Positions 15,823 through 24,567 of a stretch of DNA of 64,000 bases are shown in pieces. The stretch lies in the NCBI RefSeq assembly GCF_029024305.1, contig NZ_CP118974.1:2387069-2451068 (forward strand). The letters are read 5' to 3'. The stretch comes from Mammaliicoccus vitulinus. GTDB taxonomy: Bacteria > Bacillota > Bacilli > Staphylococcales > Staphylococcaceae. Positions within the stretch are counted from its first letter, which is position 1. Each line of letters starts with the position of its first letter. Under the pieces are notes generated by a model. The model was not told where the DNA came from, ran no database searches, and was given only the letters and a program-made list of their open reading frames with translations. The position numbers were made by a program, and so were the translations under genes.

Positions 15823-15918
15823 AAAAATAAAAAGATCTCTCCACTAGGCTATAACCTAATGAAGAGATCCTTTATTTTAAGTACGGGTATTTATGTCCCA
15901 ACTTCTTATACTATATGA

Positions 15919-16251
15919 TTATTCTAGTACTTCTTTTGCTTTATCATCTTTTGAGATTAAGAATACTTTACCTTCATCCATTTTCTCCTCGTAATCTTCT
16001 GCATCTTCTTTAGATAAACCTATTTCTATAAGTTTTGCTCTCAGTTCATCACCTTGTTTATCAAATGTTTTGCCAATATCTTTATTGTTGTAATCTATAT
16101 TATTATAATCTGTATGTTCTACGATTCGTGCTGTACGGTCATCATCATGTGATAATACAAATACATCAGTCGGGTCGATATTTAATTCTTTCAGTTTGTT
16201 AATATCACGCTCTAACGATTCATCATTGATATAACTTTTTACTACTGTCAT
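15919..16251 (-). CDS. General stress protein 17M/YflT-like
   Basis: The start is the ATG at 16251 (MTVVKSY), seven bases after GGGGGA. 110 residues. N-terminal YflT pattern: VVKSYINDESLERDINKL, then PTDVFVLSHDDDRTARIV. C-terminal acidic helix GLSKEDAEDYEEKMDEGKVF and a strand FLISKDD. Members are often in the SigB general stress regulon; no SigB promoter was identified here. Confidence 0.82.
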   Translation of the reverse strand: MTVVKSYINDESLERDINKLKELNIDPTDVFVLSHDDDRTARIVEHTDYNNIDYNNKDIGKTFDKQGDELRAKLIEIGLSKEDAEDYEEKMDEGKVFLISKDDKAKEVLE

Positions 16252-16363
16252 GAATAAATCCCCCATTTTCTATTTGATACTTATTGTCTTCCCGTCTTAT
16301 TTTTTATGAAACATTTTCACTTTTATTTAAATAACAGTTGTTATTTGTTGGTTCTTTTGTATA

Positions 16364-16382
16364 ATTGATAATAATTATCAAT
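16364..16382. promoter_or_regulatory. Fur box before the siderophore-binding lipoprotein
   Basis: ATTGATAATAATTATCAAT, a perfect 9-1-9 palindrome, matching the staphylococcal Fur box. It ends 21 bases before the start codon at 16404, so Fur would block this promoter when iron is plentiful. Confidence 0.92.
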
Positions 16383-16403
16383 TACATATTAAGGAGAACA
16401 CCT

Positions 16404-17399
16404 ATGAAAAAATACATCGTTGCGATTATATGCATGGTTTTATTACTATCTGCATGTAGTAACCACAATAAAAAAGAAGAAACGAACAATAAAGATACTG
16501 TCACGATTAAGAAGACTTATGAATATAAAGATAAGAACAAAGATCATAAACGAGGTCAGAAAAAAACTGAAACAATAAAAATTCCTAAAAATCCTAAAAA
16601 AGTTATTGTAATGGACTACGGAGCTCTTGATATCATGCAAGATTTGAACTTACAAAATCGTATAACTGCCATTCCTAAAGGTCCTAATGGTGATTTTTTA
16701 CCAAGCTATTTATCAAAATTTAAAGACGATAAATATACCAACTTAGGTAATCCTGGAAGACCTAACTTCGAAAAAATTGCAGAAGAAAATCCTGATTTAA
16801 TTTTAATTTCATTTAGACAAGCTTATACTAAAAATTTAGAAGAATTTAAGAAAGCAGCACCAAACGCTAAAGTGTTATATGTAAGCCCAGATGATGATCG
16901 ATACTTAGATTCTATTAAAGAAAATGCAAATAATATCGGTAAAATATTTGAAAAAGAATCAGAAACAAAATCACTTATTAAAAAACTAGATAAAAAAGTT
17001 TCAACTGTAAAAAATAAAATTAACAATGACACAGTCATGTTTGCAAATATTGATCAAAAAGGCATCAAAACATACGGTCAAACCGGGAGATACGGTGGCT
17101 TTTTAAGCGGTGACTTAGGCATTAAGCATATCGATCCAGACATGCCTGCAAACTCGAGCGGACAAGTCGTATCATATGAATATATAGCGAACAAAAATCC
17201 AGACAAAATCTTCTATATTAATAGAACAGATCAAGATACAAAAGACTTGCCACAAGCATTAAAAAATCCTGTCATCAAAAATGTGAATGCTATCAAAAAT
17301 AATGACATCCTCAAGTTCGACGCAAACTCATGGTTCTTTGGTGCAGGTGGAATTAGCGCTACGATTAAACAGTTAGATGATATAGAAAAAGCATATTAA
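16404..17399 (+). CDS. Iron-siderophore ABC transporter binding lipoprotein
   Basis: The start is MKKYIVAI at 16404, after AAGGAG. 331 residues. Lipobox LLLSACS (Cys18), so it is anchored on the outer face of the membrane. Two-lobed periplasmic-binding fold of the FatB/SstD/YclQ type: KKVIVMDYGALDIMQDL, FEKIAEENPDLILI, and GAGGISATIKQLDDIEKAY at the end. No permease or ATPase genes adjoin it, so it must share a transporter encoded elsewhere. Fur-controlled by the box just upstream. Confidence 0.88.
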   Translation: MKKYIVAIICMVLLLSACSNHNKKEETNNKDTVTIKKTYEYKDKNKDHKRGQKKTETIKIPKNPKKVIVMDYGALDIMQDLNLQNRITAIPKGPNGDFLPSYLSKFKDDKYTNLGNPGRPNFEKIAEENPDLILISFRQAYTKNLEEFKKAAPNAKVLYVSPDDDRYLDSIKENANNIGKIFEKESETKSLIKKLDKKVSTVKNKINNDTVMFANIDQKGIKTYGQTGRYGGFLSGDLGIKHIDPDMPANSSGQVVSYEYIANKNPDKIFYINRTDQDTKDLPQALKNPVIKNVNAIKNNDILKFDANSWFFGAGGISATIKQLDDIEKAY

Positions 17400-17446
17400 T
17401 GAAGAAGAGTTTGGAGTGTATGGCGGGAGCTGGTCGGGGTCTGAAT

Positions 17447-17765
17447 GTTGCTTGTTTCGTCAGTCTTGCAACATTCGGACCTTCTATGTTGCTTGTTTGA
17501 TCAGTCTTGCAACTTACAGTCCTTCTATGTTGCTTGTTTCGTCAGTCTTGCAACTTACAGACCTTCTATGTTGCTTGTTTGATCAGTCTTGCAATTTACA
17601 GTCCTTCTATGTTGCTTGTTTGATCAGTCTTGCAACTTACAGCTCTTCTATGTTGCTTGTTTGGCTAGTCTTGCAACTTACAGCTCTTCTATGTTGCTTG
17701 TTTCGTCAGTCTTGCAACTTACAGTCCTTCTATGTTGCTTGTTTCGTCAGTCTTGCAACATAGAA
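17447..17765. repeat. Family-B 41-bp tandem repeat, 8 copies (island 4)
   Basis: Units start at 17447, 17488, 17529, 17570, 17611, 17652, 17693 and 17734, an exact 41-bp spacing. Each has GTTGC...GCAAC arms about a 16-base spacer like TTGTTTGATCAGTCTT, joined by an ACAGNCCTTCTAT linker. The array starts some 48 bases after the lipoprotein stop and ends in GCAACATAGAACATGTAC. Apparent proteins here are artefacts. Confidence 0.9.
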
Positions 17766-17815
17766 CATGTACTTAAAAGAACAAATGAAAAAACATAAAA
17801 AAATGAATATTAGTA

Positions 17816-17913
17816 ACGATTTTGTAAAGTGCTGACGCCTGAGGGAATAGTATGCGTGAGAGACTACAGGCTCGAACCATACCCCTAGGCAAGCATGCAC
17901 TTTACAAAATCGT
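17816..17913. repeat. 97-bp hairpin module, copy 2
   Basis: Perfect 17-bp outer arms (ACGATTTTGTAAAGTGC and its complement). Left inner strand GCCTGAGGG pairs with CCCTAGGC. Here A pairs with T where copy 1 has G with C, a compensating change that supports a real structure. Confidence 0.88.
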
Positions 17914-17921
17914 AAGATTTC

Positions 17922-17980
17922 AAAAAAATAACAACTCATTTCTAGCCGAATAAATCAGTGAAATGAGTTGTTATTTTTTT
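17922..17980. terminator. Bidirectional terminator-like hairpin, AACAACTCATTTC type
   Basis: Stem AAAAAATAACAACTCATTTC (17922-17942 region) pairs with GAAATGAGTTGTTATTTTTT (17960-17980). The same hairpin is in island 8, and half of it in island 6. The end motif TTTATGTCTCAGC follows at 17988. Confidence 0.8.
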
Positions 17981-18080
17981 GAGTAGAATTTTATGTCTCA
18001 GCCTCTATGTAATATGAGTATTCTATCAAAATTAATTTCATAACATTATGAAGGAATCACACAACAGTGTATAATTACAT

Positions 18081-18094
18081 TGAAAACATTTTCA
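18081..18094. promoter_or_regulatory. Candidate cre site before mtlA
   Basis: TGAAAACATTTTCA, a perfect palindrome that differs from the cre consensus by one base (CA for CG at the centre). It lies just after a TATAAT-like box (18070-18075), where CcpA would repress transcription. Confidence 0.65.
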
Positions 18095-18130
18095 TTCAAA
18101 AGCTTCAATTAAATTTGCTTATGGCACACA

Positions 18131-18149
18131 TGTCAAAGTGACTGTGACA
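18131..18149. promoter_or_regulatory. Inverted repeat before mtlA, candidate MtlR operator
   Basis: TGTCA (18131-18135) and TGACA (18145-18149) nine bases apart, about 90 bases before mtlA. MtlR-type activators bind TGTCA/TGACA-like inverted repeats upstream of mannitol promoters in Bacillaceae; assignment here is inference. Confidence 0.45.
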
Positions 18150-18240
18150 AAGTCGCGTTTACTATTCATTGTGTATGGGCTTACATCTTCGTATGATTAA
18201 GGTACAAAATACTTTTTATGTAAGGAAAGGTGTGTTAAAT

Positions 18241-19767
18241 ATGGCAGAACAAACAGAAAAGAAAAAAGGCATTGGTCCTAAGGTTCAAGCTTTTGGTTCA
18301 TTTTTAAGTAGTATGATTATGCCAAACATCGGTGCTTTTATTGCTTGGGGGCTTATTACGGCACTGTTTATCGAAGATGGTTGGTTGCCTAACGAAGAGC
18401 TTTCTTCTATGGTAGATCCAATGATTAAATATTTAATTCCATTATTAATTGCATTTAGTGGTGGACGTTTAGTTCACGGTTTACGCGGTGGTGTCGTTGG
18501 TGCGACTGCTACGATGGGGGTTATCGCAGCATTCCCTGATACGCCGATGTTAATTGGTGCAATGATTATGGGTCCATTACTTGGTTGGTTAATGAAAAAA
18601 GTGGACGAATTCTTAGTACCTAGAACACCTCAAGGCTTTGAAATGTTATTCAACAATTTCTCTGCTGGTATTCTAGCTTTCATTATGGCAATCATTGGTT
18701 TCAAAGGCTTAGCGCCATTAGTTGAAGGATTAATGAAGATTCTTGGTATGGGTGTTGATTTCTTAGTTTCTCATCACTTATTACCACTCGTAAGTATTAT
18801 TATCGAACCAGCTAAGACTGTATTCTTGAACAATGCAATTAACCACGGTGTACTAACACCTCTTGCATCTGAACAAGTAACTCAAGCTGGTAAATCTATT
18901 TTATATACATTAGAGTCTAACCCTGGACCAGGTCTAGGTATTTTATTAGCGTATATGATATTTGGTAAAGGTACAGCAAAAGCAACATCATATGGTGCTG
19001 TTATTATCCACTTCTTTGGTGGTATTCACGAAATTTACTTCCCATATGTGTTAATGCGTCCTTTATTATTAGTTGCAGTTGTATTAGGTGGTATGACTGG
19101 TGTCGCTACATTCAGTTTATTCGACTTCGGTACTACTGGACCTGCATCACCGGGTTCAATCCTAGCCTACTTTGCAATTACGCCTAAAGGTAGTTATTTA
19201 GTGATGTTACTAGGTATCTTCTTAGCGACATTAGTTTCATTCGTCGTTGCATCTCTCATATTAAAAGTTACTAAAGATCCTGACAGCGACATCGAATCAG
19301 CAGCAGCTGACATGGAAGCTCGTAAAGGTAAAAAATCTTCTGTAAGTGGTGCTTTAACTGGTGCTGAAAAAGAAGAAACAGAAACTTCAGATGATGCAGA
19401 AGAAAAAGATGATGCAGAAGAAAAAGATGAATCAGGCGAATTATTAAATGACTATGACACTGAAAATGTAGATGCTCATGATTTCTCAAATGTTCAAAAA
19501 GTTATTTTCGCTTGTGATGCTGGTATGGGCTCAAGTGCTATGGGTGCTGGCATGTTAAGAAACAAATTCAAAAAAGCTGAATTAACGGATATAGAAGTGA
19601 CGAACACTGCTATCAACCAATTACCAGACGATGCAGATGTCATCATTACACAAAAAACATTAACAGACAGAGCGATTAAAAAGAATCCTAAAGCGATTCA
19701 TATTTCAGTAGATAATTTCTTAAATTCACCAAGATATGAAGAGTTAATTAACGAATTGAAAAAATAA
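18241..19767 (+). CDS. mtlA: Mannitol-specific PTS EIICB
   Basis: Start at 18241 (MAEQTEKKKG) after GGAAAGGTG; the longer frame has no ribosome site. 508 residues. Residues 15-350 are the membrane IIC domain (MIMPNIGAFIAWGLITALF, GGRLVHGLRGGVVGA, GGIHEIYFPYVLM). A charged, glutamate-rich linker with a repeated DDAEEK unit (about 375-405) leads to the EIIB domain, whose phospho-cysteine is in FACDAGMGSSAMGAGM. EIIA is encoded separately as mtlF. It imports mannitol as mannitol-1-phosphate. First gene of mtlARFD. Confidence 0.96.
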   Translation: MAEQTEKKKGIGPKVQAFGSFLSSMIMPNIGAFIAWGLITALFIEDGWLPNEELSSMVDPMIKYLIPLLIAFSGGRLVHGLRGGVVGATATMGVIAAFPDTPMLIGAMIMGPLLGWLMKKVDEFLVPRTPQGFEMLFNNFSAGILAFIMAIIGFKGLAPLVEGLMKILGMGVDFLVSHHLLPLVSIIIEPAKTVFLNNAINHGVLTPLASEQVTQAGKSILYTLESNPGPGLGILLAYMIFGKGTAKATSYGAVIIHFFGGIHEIYFPYVLMRPLLLVAVVLGGMTGVATFSLFDFGTTGPASPGSILAYFAITPKGSYLVMLLGIFLATLVSFVVASLILKVTKDPDSDIESAAADMEARKGKKSSVSGALTGAEKEETETSDDAEEKDDAEEKDESGELLNDYDTENVDAHDFSNVQKVIFACDAGMGSSAMGAGMLRNKFKKAELTDIEVTNTAINQLPDDADVIITQKTLTDRAIKKNPKAIHISVDNFLNSPRYEELINELKK

Positions 19768-19791
19768 TTCTAAACAAAGGAGTGAAGGTCG

Positions 19792-21837
19792 ATGATGATA
19801 AGTAACCGGGAAAAAAGCATTCTCAAATTACTATCTGAGCGTCTTCACTCTTTTTTGACCATTCATGACATTGCACAAGCTTTAGGTATCTCATCAAGAA
19901 CGGTTCATAGAGAAATGAAAAGTGTTGAAGATACGCTTCATCAATACCACCTCTCCTTAACAAGAGTACCAAAATTAGGTTTGCGTATTGAAGGTGAACC
20001 AGTAAACATTGACGATTTTGTCCAATCTTTAAATGAGCAACATACCATCGATTTATCTGATGAAGAAAGAAAAGTTATTATTCTATACAACTTGATTCAA
20101 TCTAAAGATCCAGTAAAATTATACAGTTTAGCAAATGAAATCGGTGCATCAACGCATACACTTAATAAAATAATTGAACAGTTAGAACCCGATTTAGAAA
20201 CGGTCGAGCTTTCGTTAGAACGTAGACGTGGTGAAGGATTAATTCTGAATGGTGAAGAAGTTAACAAAAGACAATTGTTAGCTAGAATCATGTTAGAAAA
20301 GCTAGACGGCGACAGCGTCTATTCTGTTGTTGAAGATCACTTTGTCTATCACACATTAAATGAAACTCATCTTAAAGGTATTGTTGATATAGACAGATTG
20401 TTTAATGTTGAACGTTTGCTCATGGACGAACTTGGCATACTGCCCTACACATTAACAGAAGCCAGTTATTTAACGTTGACGATTCATATTGTTTTAGCAA
20501 TTGAACGGATTAAACAAGATGGTCACGTAGAAATTGAAGATGATATTCTAAATGAATTAATTTCAACCGATGAGTTTAAAGTATCAGAAAGACTTACAAA
20601 CGTCTTAAGTAACATTTATGATGTCACCTTTAATCATTCTGAAATTGCTTTTATTACGATGCATTTAAGAGGTGCAAGACGTCGACATGAAACAACTGCT
20701 TATGAGAACACTGAAATTCATGAACAACATGTAACAGAACTGATTGAATTTGTACAAACACAAGGGTTTACTTTCAAAGATGAAGAATCATTATTTAAAG
20801 GCCTTAATTTACATTTAGAACCCGCTATCAACCGCTTGGAAGCTAATATTGAAACCTACAATCCGCTTACCGAAATGATAGAAACATATGATAAAGAACT
20901 ATTTGACGCTGTTTCGTCAGGTTTAAAGATTGTATTCAACAATTATCATTTCCCTAAAAGCGAGGTCGCGTATATCGCCCTTCACTTTGGTGGCATGTTA
21001 AAAGCAAAACAAAGTCGCTCATTACACGTATTGGTCGTATGTAGCAGCGGAATTGGTACAAGCCGTATTCTCTCCAATCGTTTGAAACAGCATTTTTCAG
21101 AAATCACACAAACGACTGAAGTATCAGTGAGCAGCTTGAAGTCCATTGATTTTTCAAAGTATGATGGCATGATTTCTACTGTCGCGGTTGATACTAAATA
21201 CCCGCATATTACAGTGAATCCATTATTACCAGAACAAGATGCAGAAAATGTTAAGTACTTCTTAAAATTACAACAATCTATTGTTCAAGGGCAACGTGAT
21301 AGCCAAAGTAAAGCAGAACCACTATCACATAAAGATTATGACCGTACAGTTACTTTTATAGAAGAAAGCTTATCAGTAATTCAAAATATGATCGTCGAAA
21401 AGAAAAAAGTAACTCAGCTCAATCGCTACTTAGCTCAAACATTATCTAAACATCATATTATTGAAAATACGCATAGTTTTATTGAAAAACTCAATAATAG
21501 AATGGAACTTCAAGGCTTTGCGTTATCAGGATATCCTGTGGCTATCCCTCACCTATCAGATGATGTTATTAAAAAGCCACAGCTCATCATAACTGAATTA
21601 GCCCAACCTTTAACGCTTAGAACAATAGAGCATGAAGAACAAGAAGTAACTTGGCTTGTATGTATGTTCATACCGAAGAATTCAGAACAAGGTCAACTTA
21701 TGAGTGAAGTATCATCTTTAATTACAGAGCATTTGGATGATATTGATCAGTTGTTAAATGATAGAGTGCTAATAGAAAATACACTCAAATCATTTTTCTT
21801 AAATAAATTAAAACAAAAACTAACGAAAACGGAGTGA
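19792..21837 (+). CDS. mtlR: Mannitol operon activator MtlR
   Basis: 681 residues. Order: HTH (LTIHDIAQALGISSRTVHRE), a second winged HTH (about 90-160), PRD1 and PRD2 (about 190-400, including IAFITMHLRGARRRHE and VAYIALHFGGMLK), EIIB-gat-like (LVVCSSGIGTSRILSNRLK) and EIIA-mtl (GYPVAIPHLSDD). This is the full MtlR layout. Phosphorylation of the PRD, EIIB and EIIA domains by the PTS sets its activity. Ribosome site AAAGGAG; either of two adjacent ATGs could be used. Confidence 0.95.
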   Translation: MMISNREKSILKLLSERLHSFLTIHDIAQALGISSRTVHREMKSVEDTLHQYHLSLTRVPKLGLRIEGEPVNIDDFVQSLNEQHTIDLSDEERKVIILYNLIQSKDPVKLYSLANEIGASTHTLNKIIEQLEPDLETVELSLERRRGEGLILNGEEVNKRQLLARIMLEKLDGDSVYSVVEDHFVYHTLNETHLKGIVDIDRLFNVERLLMDELGILPYTLTEASYLTLTIHIVLAIERIKQDGHVEIEDDILNELISTDEFKVSERLTNVLSNIYDVTFNHSEIAFITMHLRGARRRHETTAYENTEIHEQHVTELIEFVQTQGFTFKDEESLFKGLNLHLEPAINRLEANIETYNPLTEMIETYDKELFDAVSSGLKIVFNNYHFPKSEVAYIALHFGGMLKAKQSRSLHVLVVCSSGIGTSRILSNRLKQHFSEITQTTEVSVSSLKSIDFSKYDGMISTVAVDTKYPHITVNPLLPEQDAENVKYFLKLQQSIVQGQRDSQSKAEPLSHKDYDRTVTFIEESLSVIQNMIVEKKKVTQLNRYLAQTLSKHHIIENTHSFIEKLNNRMELQGFALSGYPVAIPHLSDDVIKKPQLIITELAQPLTLRTIEHEEQEVTWLVCMFIPKNSEQGQLMSEVSSLITEHLDDIDQLLNDRVLIENTLKSFFLNKLKQKLTKTE

Positions 21838-21843
21838 CTTAAA

Positions 21844-22278
21844 ATGACAAACTTATTCAAACCAGAAAACATTTTTATGAACTTATCAGTAAATTCACAA
21901 GACGAAGCAATCGAAAAAGTAGGACAAGCATTAGTTGAAGACGGTGCAGTAACTGAAAAATATACTAGTGCAATGAAAGAACGTGAACAAATCGTCACTA
22001 CTTATATGGGGAACTTCTTAGCAATTCCTCACGGTACTGATGATGCGAAAACAGAAGTTTTAAAATCAGGTCTTGTATTACTTCATATTCCAGATGGCGT
22101 TGATTGGGATGGCAACGAAGCAAAAGTTGTTGTAGGTATTGCTGGTAAAGACGGTGAGCATTTAGATATCCTTTCACAAATTGCAATCGTATTTAGTGAA
22201 GAAGAAAATGTTGAGCGTGTTATCAATGCTCAATCTAAAGATGAAATTATCGCGATCTTTGAGGAGGTTGAACTTTAA
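21844..22278 (+). CDS. mtlF: Mannitol-specific PTS EIIA
   Basis: 144 residues, a single EIIA-mtl domain. The active histidine is in [11 protein letters not shown] (about residue 62). Family patterns: [25 protein letters not shown] and [16 protein letters not shown]. It carries phosphate from HPr to the EIIB domain of MtlA. It starts six bases after mtlR and overlaps mtlD by one base. Confidence 0.96.
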   Translation: MTNLFKPENIFMNLSVNSQDEAIEKVGQALVEDGAVTEKYTSAMKEREQIVTTYMGNFLAIPHGTDDAKTEVLKSGLVLLHIPDGVDWDGNEAKVVVGIAGKDGEHLDILSQIAIVFSEEENVERVINAQSKDEIIAIFEEVEL

Positions 22279-23396
22279 TGAAAGCCATTCACTTTGGAGC
22301 TGGAAATATCGGACGCGGATTTATAGGAAAAGTGTTAAATGACAATGGCTATGAAGTAACTTTCGTAGACGTTAATGAAAATGTTATTAACCAAATTAAC
22401 GAAGAACAAGCTTATCAAGTTGTCATCGCTAACGCAGAAAATACGAAAGAACCTGTATCAGGCGTTAAAGGAATCAATAGTATTACTGAAACAGATAAAT
22501 TAAAAAAAGCAATTTTAGAAGCGGATGTTATTACAACTGCAGTTGGTGTTAATATCTTACCTATCATCGCTAAATCATTTGCACAATTTTTAAAAGAGCG
22601 CCAACCTGGTAAAGCCTTAAATATTGTTGCTTGTGAAAATGCCATCATGGCAACAGATCAACTTAAAAAAGCAATTTTAGATATTACTGGACCTTTATCT
22701 GATGATATTAGTTTCCCTAACTCAGCAGTAGACCGTATTGTGCCACAAGGTCAAAAAGAAGGATCATTAGATGTATTAGTCGAACCTTTCTTTGAATGGG
22801 TTGTTGAGGCTTCTAAATGGCAAGGTACACAATTAGAAGATGTTCATTATGTGGATGATTTAACACCATATATTGAAAGAAAATTATTAACTGTAAATAC
22901 AGGTCACGCTTACTTAGCATATTATGGTCAATATAAAGGTTACAACACAATCCTTGAAGCGATTCAAGATAAAGAAATAAATGATGGCTTACACGAAGTC
23001 TTACAAGAAACAAGCGAATATCTTGTTTCAAACTTTGATGAATTTACAAAAGCCGACCAATCTTATTATGTTGAAAAAATAATTGGCCGTTTCAATAACC
23101 CATATTTATCTGATGATGTAACAAGAGTTGGACGCGGTGTACTGCGTAAAATTGGACCAAACGATCGCATCGTTAAACCTCTCGTCGCTTTATCAAAAAC
23201 AAATAAAAAGCATTCAGAACTCGTTAAAGCAGTATGTTATCTATTAGAGTATCAAGATGCAAATGACAAAGAAACTATAGAAAAGAACGATTATATCAAA
23301 TCAAATAGTGTTGCTGAATTTTTAAACAAATATGCAGAATTAGAATCAGATATTATCGAAGAAGTTATTATTCAATACACTTCAATTCTAAAATAA
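22278..23396 (+). CDS. mtlD: Mannitol-1-phosphate 5-dehydrogenase
   Basis: 372 residues. N-terminal NAD-binding fold HFGAGNIGRGFIGKVL. Conserved segments: VACENAIMAT, FPNSAVDRIVP and NTGHAYLAYYGQYKGY (catalytic region) and KKHSELVKAVCYLL. It oxidises mannitol-1-phosphate to fructose-6-phosphate, linking mannitol uptake to glycolysis. Ribosome site GAGGAGG lies inside the end of mtlF. Confidence 0.97.
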   Translation: MKAIHFGAGNIGRGFIGKVLNDNGYEVTFVDVNENVINQINEEQAYQVVIANAENTKEPVSGVKGINSITETDKLKKAILEADVITTAVGVNILPIIAKSFAQFLKERQPGKALNIVACENAIMATDQLKKAILDITGPLSDDISFPNSAVDRIVPQGQKEGSLDVLVEPFFEWVVEASKWQGTQLEDVHYVDDLTPYIERKLLTVNTGHAYLAYYGQYKGYNTILEAIQDKEINDGLHEVLQETSEYLVSNFDEFTKADQSYYVEKIIGRFNNPYLSDDVTRVGRGVLRKIGPNDRIVKPLVALSKTNKKHSELVKAVCYLLEYQDANDKETIEKNDYIKSNSVAEFLNKYAELESDIIEEVIIQYTSILK

Positions 23397-23403
23397 TCTT
23401 TTG

Positions 23404-23432
23404 AAAAGCCGTATTTTTGTATACGGCTTTTT
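23404..23432 (+). terminator. Terminator of the mtl operon
   Basis: AAAAGCCGTAT / ATACGGCTTTT stem, six-base loop, then T run; eight bases after the mtlD stop. Confidence 0.9.
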
Positions 23433-23769
23433 CCGTGGTTCAAATTTATAATATCCACATTTAATATTAGGATAATTCGTAATTTTCCATTTATTTTATT
23501 AGTAGAATTAATAATAATCATGCACTTATATTTTTTAAGATTATATTATACGCTCCTTTCGTTTGTGACAGTTATATTATTTTTATTATTATTTAATTAA
23601 ATCCTACTCTTATTAGTTTACATACAGTTATATTTAGGCTAAAATAAGTAAATAATTGATAAACTTAAATTATGAACCAAAAACTAAAAGCGCTTCCAAA
23701 ACGATAATATAGGGCGTTGTATTATTTCAATTAATGAAGCAAATACTCAATATACTAGGGGGATTCAAA
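23433..23769 (+). promoter_or_regulatory. Long AT-rich leader of sarA
   Basis: 337 bases without a gene, more than 75% A/T by eye, between the mtl terminator and sarA. S. aureus sarA has a long multi-promoter region (P1-P3, one of them SigB-dependent), and this stretch is comparable in length. I could not fix individual promoters with confidence. GGGGG before ATGGCA is the ribosome site. Confidence 0.5.
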
Positions 23770-24138
23770 ATGGCAATTTCTAAAATAGAAAATTGTTCGG
23801 ACTTATTATCGCTTGTTACTTACGTAGATAAATTAAAATCTATTATTAAAAAGGATTTTTCACTTAGCTTTGAAGAATTCGCTGTATTAACTTATATTAA
23901 TGAAACTGATGAAGAAGAATATCATTTAAAAAAAATCATTAATAAATTGAACTACAAACAACCACAAATTGTGAAAGCCGTTAAAAACTTATCACAACAA
24001 GATTACTTTACTAAAAGAAGAAATGAATATGATGAACGTACTGTTTTAATTTTAGTTAATAAAAAACAACGCAAATCAATCTCAGAAGTTCTTGAAAAAA
24101 TTGATAAAGAAATCGCAAAGACTGACATTAACGACTAA
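23770..24138 (+). CDS. sarA: Staphylococcal accessory regulator SarA
   Basis: Start at 23770 (MAISKIENC) after AGGGGG. 122 residues, close to the 124 of S. aureus SarA, and similar along its whole length: Cys9, [41 protein letters not shown] and the wing [16 protein letters not shown]. The winged-helix dimer binds AT-rich DNA and controls virulence, biofilm and exoprotein genes in staphylococci. Cys9 is the redox- and phosphorylation-sensitive residue in S. aureus. The secreted protease and the IsaB-like gene in this window are plausible targets. Confidence 0.95.
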   Translation: MAISKIENCSDLLSLVTYVDKLKSIIKKDFSLSFEEFAVLTYINETDEEEYHLKKIINKLNYKQPQIVKAVKNLSQQDYFTKRRNEYDERTVLILVNKKQRKSISEVLEKIDKEIAKTDIND

Positions 24139-24190
24139 TATATAAATCATGTAACAAAAATGACTTAGGACATCTATGCCCTAGCAACTT

Positions 24191-24237
24191 AAAAAGAGCA
24201 GAAATTCATTGTTAAAATTGAATTTCTGCTCTTTTTT
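24191..24237. terminator. Bidirectional terminator after sarA
   Basis: AAAAAGAGCAGAAATTCA pairs with TGAATTTCTGCTCTTTTT around a 10-base loop; 18-bp stem and T run. Confidence 0.88.
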
Positions 24238-24249
24238 GTTTTGAGTGGA

Positions 24250-24330
24250 TCATGATATTTGAGTCTTCGTGCGTTTTATCCATATTTTACCAAAATCGCA
24301 CAATATCTCTTGAGTCTTCGTGCGTTTTAC
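24250..24330. repeat. Family-A 51-bp repeat, 1 full and 1 partial copy
   Basis: A degenerate first unit (GATCATGATATTTGAGTCTT) is followed 51 bases later by a full unit at 24297 with CGCAC...GTGCG arms. Confidence 0.8.
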
Positions 24331-24380
24331 CCGTATCCCTCACTGAACACCGTAATCCTAAATTCACTTAGATATTACTC

Positions 24381-24476
24381 ACGATTTTGTAAAGTGCTGA
24401 CGCCCGGGGGAATAGTATGAGTGAGAGACTACAGGCTCGAACCATACCCCTAGGCAAGCATGCACTTTACAAAATC
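24381..24476. repeat. 97-bp hairpin module, copy 3
   Basis: Arms ACGATTTTGTAAAGTGC and GCACTTTACAAAATC. Inner strands GCCCGGGGG and CCCCTAGGC give a G-T wobble at the position that is G-C in copy 1 and A-T in copy 2. Confidence 0.88.
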
Positions 24477-24486
24477 AAAAATATAA

Positions 24487-24529
24487 AAAACACCCGATCC
24501 GAAAATGAATACAACGGATTGGGTGTTTT
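24487..24529. terminator. Terminator-like hairpin, CACCCGATCCG type
   Basis: AAAACACCCGATCCG pairs with CGGATTGGGTGTTTT. A related hairpin ends island 6 (39001-39049). Confidence 0.82.
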
Positions 24530-24567
24530 ATTTTGAGAAAAAGAATGATGTCCCAAGTTCTTTAATT

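Larger units (their letters stand above)
15488..15902. repeat. Intergenic mosaic island 3 (rearranged)
   Basis: Starts at GCCAGGACATTAACATCCTAG. It then has a hairpin with arms GAATTCTT and AAGAATTC (about 15530-15553), family-A repeats (15590-15791), the right arm only of the 97-bp module (15795-15822), a GATCTCTCCA-type hairpin (about 15834-15870) and ATTTATGTCCCAAC. Unlike most islands it lies between two genes of the same strand. Confidence 0.8.
24159..24560. repeat. Intergenic mosaic island 5
   Basis: Between convergent sarA and the hydrolase gene. Order: end motif TTAGGACATCTATGCCCTAG, a strong terminator-like hairpin (24191-24237), family-A repeats (24250-24330), a spacer shared with island 2, the 97-bp module (24381-24476), a second terminator-like hairpin (24487-24529), and GATGTCCCAAG. 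Confidence 0.85.

Noticed and set aside
17447-17765. CRISPR-like array (regular repeats)
   Set aside because: The whole 41-bp unit is repeated, with no unique spacers, and no cas genes are present. The same holds for the arrays at 36302, 38659, 51559 and 56131 and the 51-bp family.
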